Shown in pieces: positions 61,788 to 64,000 of a stretch of DNA of 64,000 bases. The translations under genes and the position numbers were made by a program. The notes beneath the pieces are model-generated. The model had not been told where the DNA came from. It did not search any database and was given only the letters and a program-made list of their open reading frames with translations. This stretch comes from Bin52 sp965213935. Its GTDB lineage: Bacteria > Pseudomonadota > Alphaproteobacteria > Thalassobaculales > Thalassobaculaceae. The DNA lies in contig CBDCAO010000011.1 in the NCBI GenBank assembly GCA_965213935.1, forward strand, positions 1-64,000, written 5' to 3'. Each line of letters begins with the position of its first letter. Position 1 is the first letter of the stretch.

Positions 61788-62723
61788 TTGGCCAGGAACC
61801 GCGCCCTGTCCGCAAGGACGGCGAAGGACATCGATGAACGAGTCGAGCGCGTATTGCGGGGTCTCGGTCTTCCCGAGCCCCCGCTTCGACTGGAAGATGT
61901 TCGCGAGCTGCTGAAGTTGGATCGCGGCTTCTACACGGCAGACGATCCGAGTGTCCTGCGGGAGGCTGTCAGTCGAATTCGCGTAGCGGGGACTCAGGTC
62001 TTCAAGCGGCCGACGCTCCTCATCGAGGCGATCAGGAAAGCGTCGCTTCAGGCACTCTATCTTCCGGATCGGAGTCGGATTCTTCTCGATGCGTCGTTGC
62101 CCAAACTGAAACATCGCTGGAGTGAAGGACATGAAATCGGGCACAGCCTCATCCCTTGGCATCAGGAGATAATGCTCGGCGATAATTCCCTTACCCTGAC
62201 GCCGATCTGCCAGGAAGAAGTGGAAGCGGAGGCCAATTTCGCCGCGGGACGACTTCTCTTTCTTCGCGAACGCTTCATGGAGGAAGCGCGTTCTCTTGAA
62301 CCGTCGATCGAGGCGATACAGGCGCTGAAAGCAATATTCGGCAACACGCTATCCATCACTCTGTACCGGATCGTCGAATCCTTCGCTTCCGACCGGCCTT
62401 TGGTGGGAATGATTTCGGATCACCCGCATTCGACTCGAAGAGGAAAGGATTTCGATCCGTCCAAGCCATGCCGATATTTTATCCGGTCGCCGGCGTTCAG
62501 GGGGCATTTCGGGAAAATCTCGGAGGTTGAGCTCTTCGAGGACGTATCCGGCTATTGCGGGGCTCAGGGAGGGGGACCTCTTGGAGAGGAGGAAGTGATC
62601 TTGTTCGACGACAACGGAGATAATCACCGCTTCCAGTTCGAGATATTCTTCAATCGTTACAATGCACTGACGCCAGGAAAGTATCTTCGACCGGCGCACA
62701 ACATCATGCCGGTGTCGGCATGA
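61788..62723 (+). CDS. ImmA/IrrE-family metallo-endopeptidase
   Basis: A 311-residue protein with the zinc-protease motif GHEIGHSLIPW (H-E-x-x-H) at about residue 110 and the third ligand region EVEAEANFAAGRLLF about 35 residues later. The family cleaves or inactivates XRE-type repressors. Start is TTG 61788, preceded by GGGACGGAGC. The C-terminal 130 residues are of unknown function. It forms a two-gene unit with the XRE gene 18 bp upstream. Confidence 0.87.
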   Translation: MARNRALSARTAKDIDERVERVLRGLGLPEPPLRLEDVRELLKLDRGFYTADDPSVLREAVSRIRVAGTQVFKRPTLLIEAIRKASLQALYLPDRSRILLDASLPKLKHRWSEGHEIGHSLIPWHQEIMLGDNSLTLTPICQEEVEAEANFAAGRLLFLRERFMEEARSLEPSIEAIQALKAIFGNTLSITLYRIVESFASDRPLVGMISDHPHSTRRGKDFDPSKPCRYFIRSPAFRGHFGKISEVELFEDVSGYCGAQGGGPLGEEEVILFDDNGDNHRFQFEIFFNRYNALTPGKYLRPAHNIMPVSA

Positions 62724-62855
62724 ACAATATTCGGAAAAATCAAGCTGATTCCACGTTTTCGGACAGTCCAAAGTGCCGATATGCGACGGGCAACGCCTTG
62801 TCCGGTGAGCGTTATCAACAAGAGCGGTCGTCGATAGGACCCGAGTAGAGAGAAC
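62724..62855. other. spacer after the ImmA/IrrE gene
   Basis: About 130 bp, nothing recognised. Confidence 0.4.
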
Positions 62856-62975
62856 GAGAATATCCGCAAGCTGCGCTGGGCCGGTTCCGGCCGGGGCAAG
62901 CGCGGCGGCATCCGCGCGATCTACTTCTGGCACGCTGACCGTTTCGGGCTGGATGTGCGCGCGATTCAGGATTAG
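62856..62975 (+). pseudogene. RelE/HigB-type toxin remnant
   Basis: A 39-codon open stretch reading ENIRKLRWAGSGRGKRGGIR and AIYFWHADRFGLDV, the middle of RelE/HigB-like toxins (pattern G-x-R-K-x-R-W-A-x-x-G-x-G-K-R-G-G-x-R-x-I-Y-F-W). Both ends are missing, and the frame stops at a TAG. Confidence 0.65.
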
Positions 62976-63352
62976 GAACAGGGTCGTCGGCTTCCCGACC
63001 GGGCGGCGCGCGTGTTGCTGACCGTGATCGACCGCGAGCCGGATGCCGTCACGCGCGCACTTGCGCCACCAGCGGATTGACCCAATCAGGTTGCGAAACG
63101 ATTACGGTAAGCGTTCGGTTATGCGGTGACGACCCATGTTCAGCAGGCTGTTTCCCGGCTCGCTTGATTGTCATTTCCGATCGTTGGTGACGCGCGGAGC
63201 AGTCGCGTGAACCGTTGCCCGCACCGTTCATTCATGCGCGTTTGCTGCACAGGTGTTCGTGCGCGGTTTCCCGTCGCCGTGGGCACCTGTGTGGCCGGGT
63301 TGGGTTGAGGGCAGGTGGCGTTCCGGTTGCGATCCTGTGGACAGGGCGCGGT
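62976..63352. other. low-information stretch
   Basis: About 380 bp with no supported gene. Confidence 0.35.
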
Positions 63353-63460
63353 TCAGCGGTTGAGCGTGCGCTTCCAGTCCTTCCTGAGCGGGCAGAGCCA
63401 GATGTCCTTCTTCGGCTTGTCGGCCTTCTTGTACCGGTCGTAGCGGCCGCGCCTGCGGCG
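63353..63460 (-). pseudogene. C-terminal remnant of an unknown small basic protein
   Basis: The minus-strand segment GRYDRYKKADKPKKDIWLCP followed by LRKDWKRTLNR and a stop looks coding, but there is no start and no recognised family. Confidence 0.35.
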
Positions 63461-63515
63461 CGACAATGCCCACCGTGTCCTTTAATCGCTTACTCGGTGC
63501 GCGCGATGTCGGCGA
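63451..63515 (+). repeat. 65-bp direct repeat, copy 1
   Basis: Matches 63820-63884 with two differences (GACAATGCC versus GGCAATACC). It covers the end of the integrase remnant. Confidence 0.85.
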
Positions 63516-63745
63516 CGCGCATCGCGCCGAAGGCGGGGAGTAAGTGACGCCGGAGGGCGGCGGCGTTGCTTCCGGGTGGCCGGCTTCCAGCGCCGTGCCC
63601 GACGGCGCATGAACTCGTCGGCGAAGTCACGGAACAGGGGGCCGGTCCGGCGCTCAGCCTGCGCGGCCTCGATCTCGGCCGCCGCCCTTGCGCGCGCCTC
63701 GGCGGCGGTCAGCTCCGCCGCCGTGCCGAGCGGCAGGTTGACCAC
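63490..63745 (-). pseudogene. integrase N-terminal remnant, frameshifted
   Basis: The minus strand reads AEARARAAAEIEAAQAERRT and then LFRDFADEFMRRRARRWKPATRK, the core-binding part of phage-type integrases. A one-base shift then allows SNAAALRRHLLPAFGAMRVADIARTE before TAA. The catalytic domain is absent. Confidence 0.65.
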
Positions 63746-63819
63746 TCAGCCGCAATGGTGAGGCTGAAGCCGGGCAGGGTGTGGTCGCGGGACGACCAGC
63801 GGCCGTCGGCGGTGCCTGG

Positions 63820-63884
63820 GCCTGCGGCGCGGCAATACCCACCGTGTCCTTTAATCGCTTACTCGGTGCGCGCGATGTCGGCGA
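63820..63884 (+). repeat. 65-bp direct repeat, copy 2
   Basis: Second copy of the repeat at 63451-63515; the sequences part immediately on both sides. Confidence 0.85.
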
Positions 63885-64000
63885 GGGTCCGGGGCCTATC
63901 AACAACACACACTTGACTCCGGGTCCGATTCCGTGCGAATTGGGCGGCCATGCGATTGGCATGCGTCAGATCTCGGCGGAGACAGTGGAGTGGTTCGTCC

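Overview
The window is high-GC, densely coded DNA. Its gene content (Liv-type ABC operon with an acyl-CoA ligase, MR/MLE enolase-family catabolism, Rpn/YhgA, RIT and IS66 elements) fits an Alphaproteobacterium, probably Rhodospirillales-like. That placement is inference; no rRNA or marker gene is present.

Left part (1-13.5 kb), core metabolism. The end of a tartronate-semialdehyde-reductase-like gene is followed by a minus-strand operon: acyl-CoA ligase, LivG, LivH, LivM, substrate-binding protein, LivF. This is probably an uptake-and-activation system for an organic acid. After a flavin-reductase-like (PPOX) gene comes a second minus-strand operon of MFS permease, amidase and MR/MLE enzyme. 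A tRNA-Ser(GCT) at 13.5 kb marks the change to accessory DNA: small DUF genes, a TnpB element with perfect 21-bp terminal inverted repeats, a frameshifted IS110 transposase and a fragment of an ISAs1-type element.

Middle (18.9-34.9 kb), core-like again. It holds shikimate-dehydrogenase-like and IclR genes, an MlaF-like ATPase, a Gld-type ABC export operon (ATPase, permease, GldG-like, DUF4340) ending in TadA, a folate/corrinoid C1 trio (RACo-like activator, methyltransferase, MetF-like), an acyl-CoA ligase with an SDR, a fluoroacetate-dehalogenase-like hydrolase and an Rpn-family nuclease.

Right part (35-64 kb), a mobile and variable region. It starts with an intact ISAs1-type transposase whose N-terminus is a DruA-like DUF4338 domain. 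The most striking locus follows: a leader ORF with a very strong ribosome-binding site runs into 25 perfect copies of an 8-bp repeat and, at this copy number, stops just after it. A 2140-codon Calx-beta/FN3 autotransporter-like reading frame lies in the adjacent frame and is open right through the repeat. Losing one unit (or gaining two) would fuse leader and giant protein, so this looks like a slipped-strand phase-variation switch captured OFF.

Downstream are an integrase scrap, a short ubiquitin-like (multiubiquitin-type) ORF, and a D12-class adenine methylase translationally coupled to an IS66-type transposase. That transposase is split by about 11 kb of nested insertions: three near-identical tandem IS91-type units (tyrosine recombinase plus HUH transposase) and a complete RIT element (three tyrosine recombinases between 88-bp perfect inverted repeats). 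Beyond the IS66 3' remnant lies a compact RHH / GNAT (interrupted by a stop codon) / XRE / ImmA-IrrE cassette. The window ends in decayed toxin and integrase fragments.
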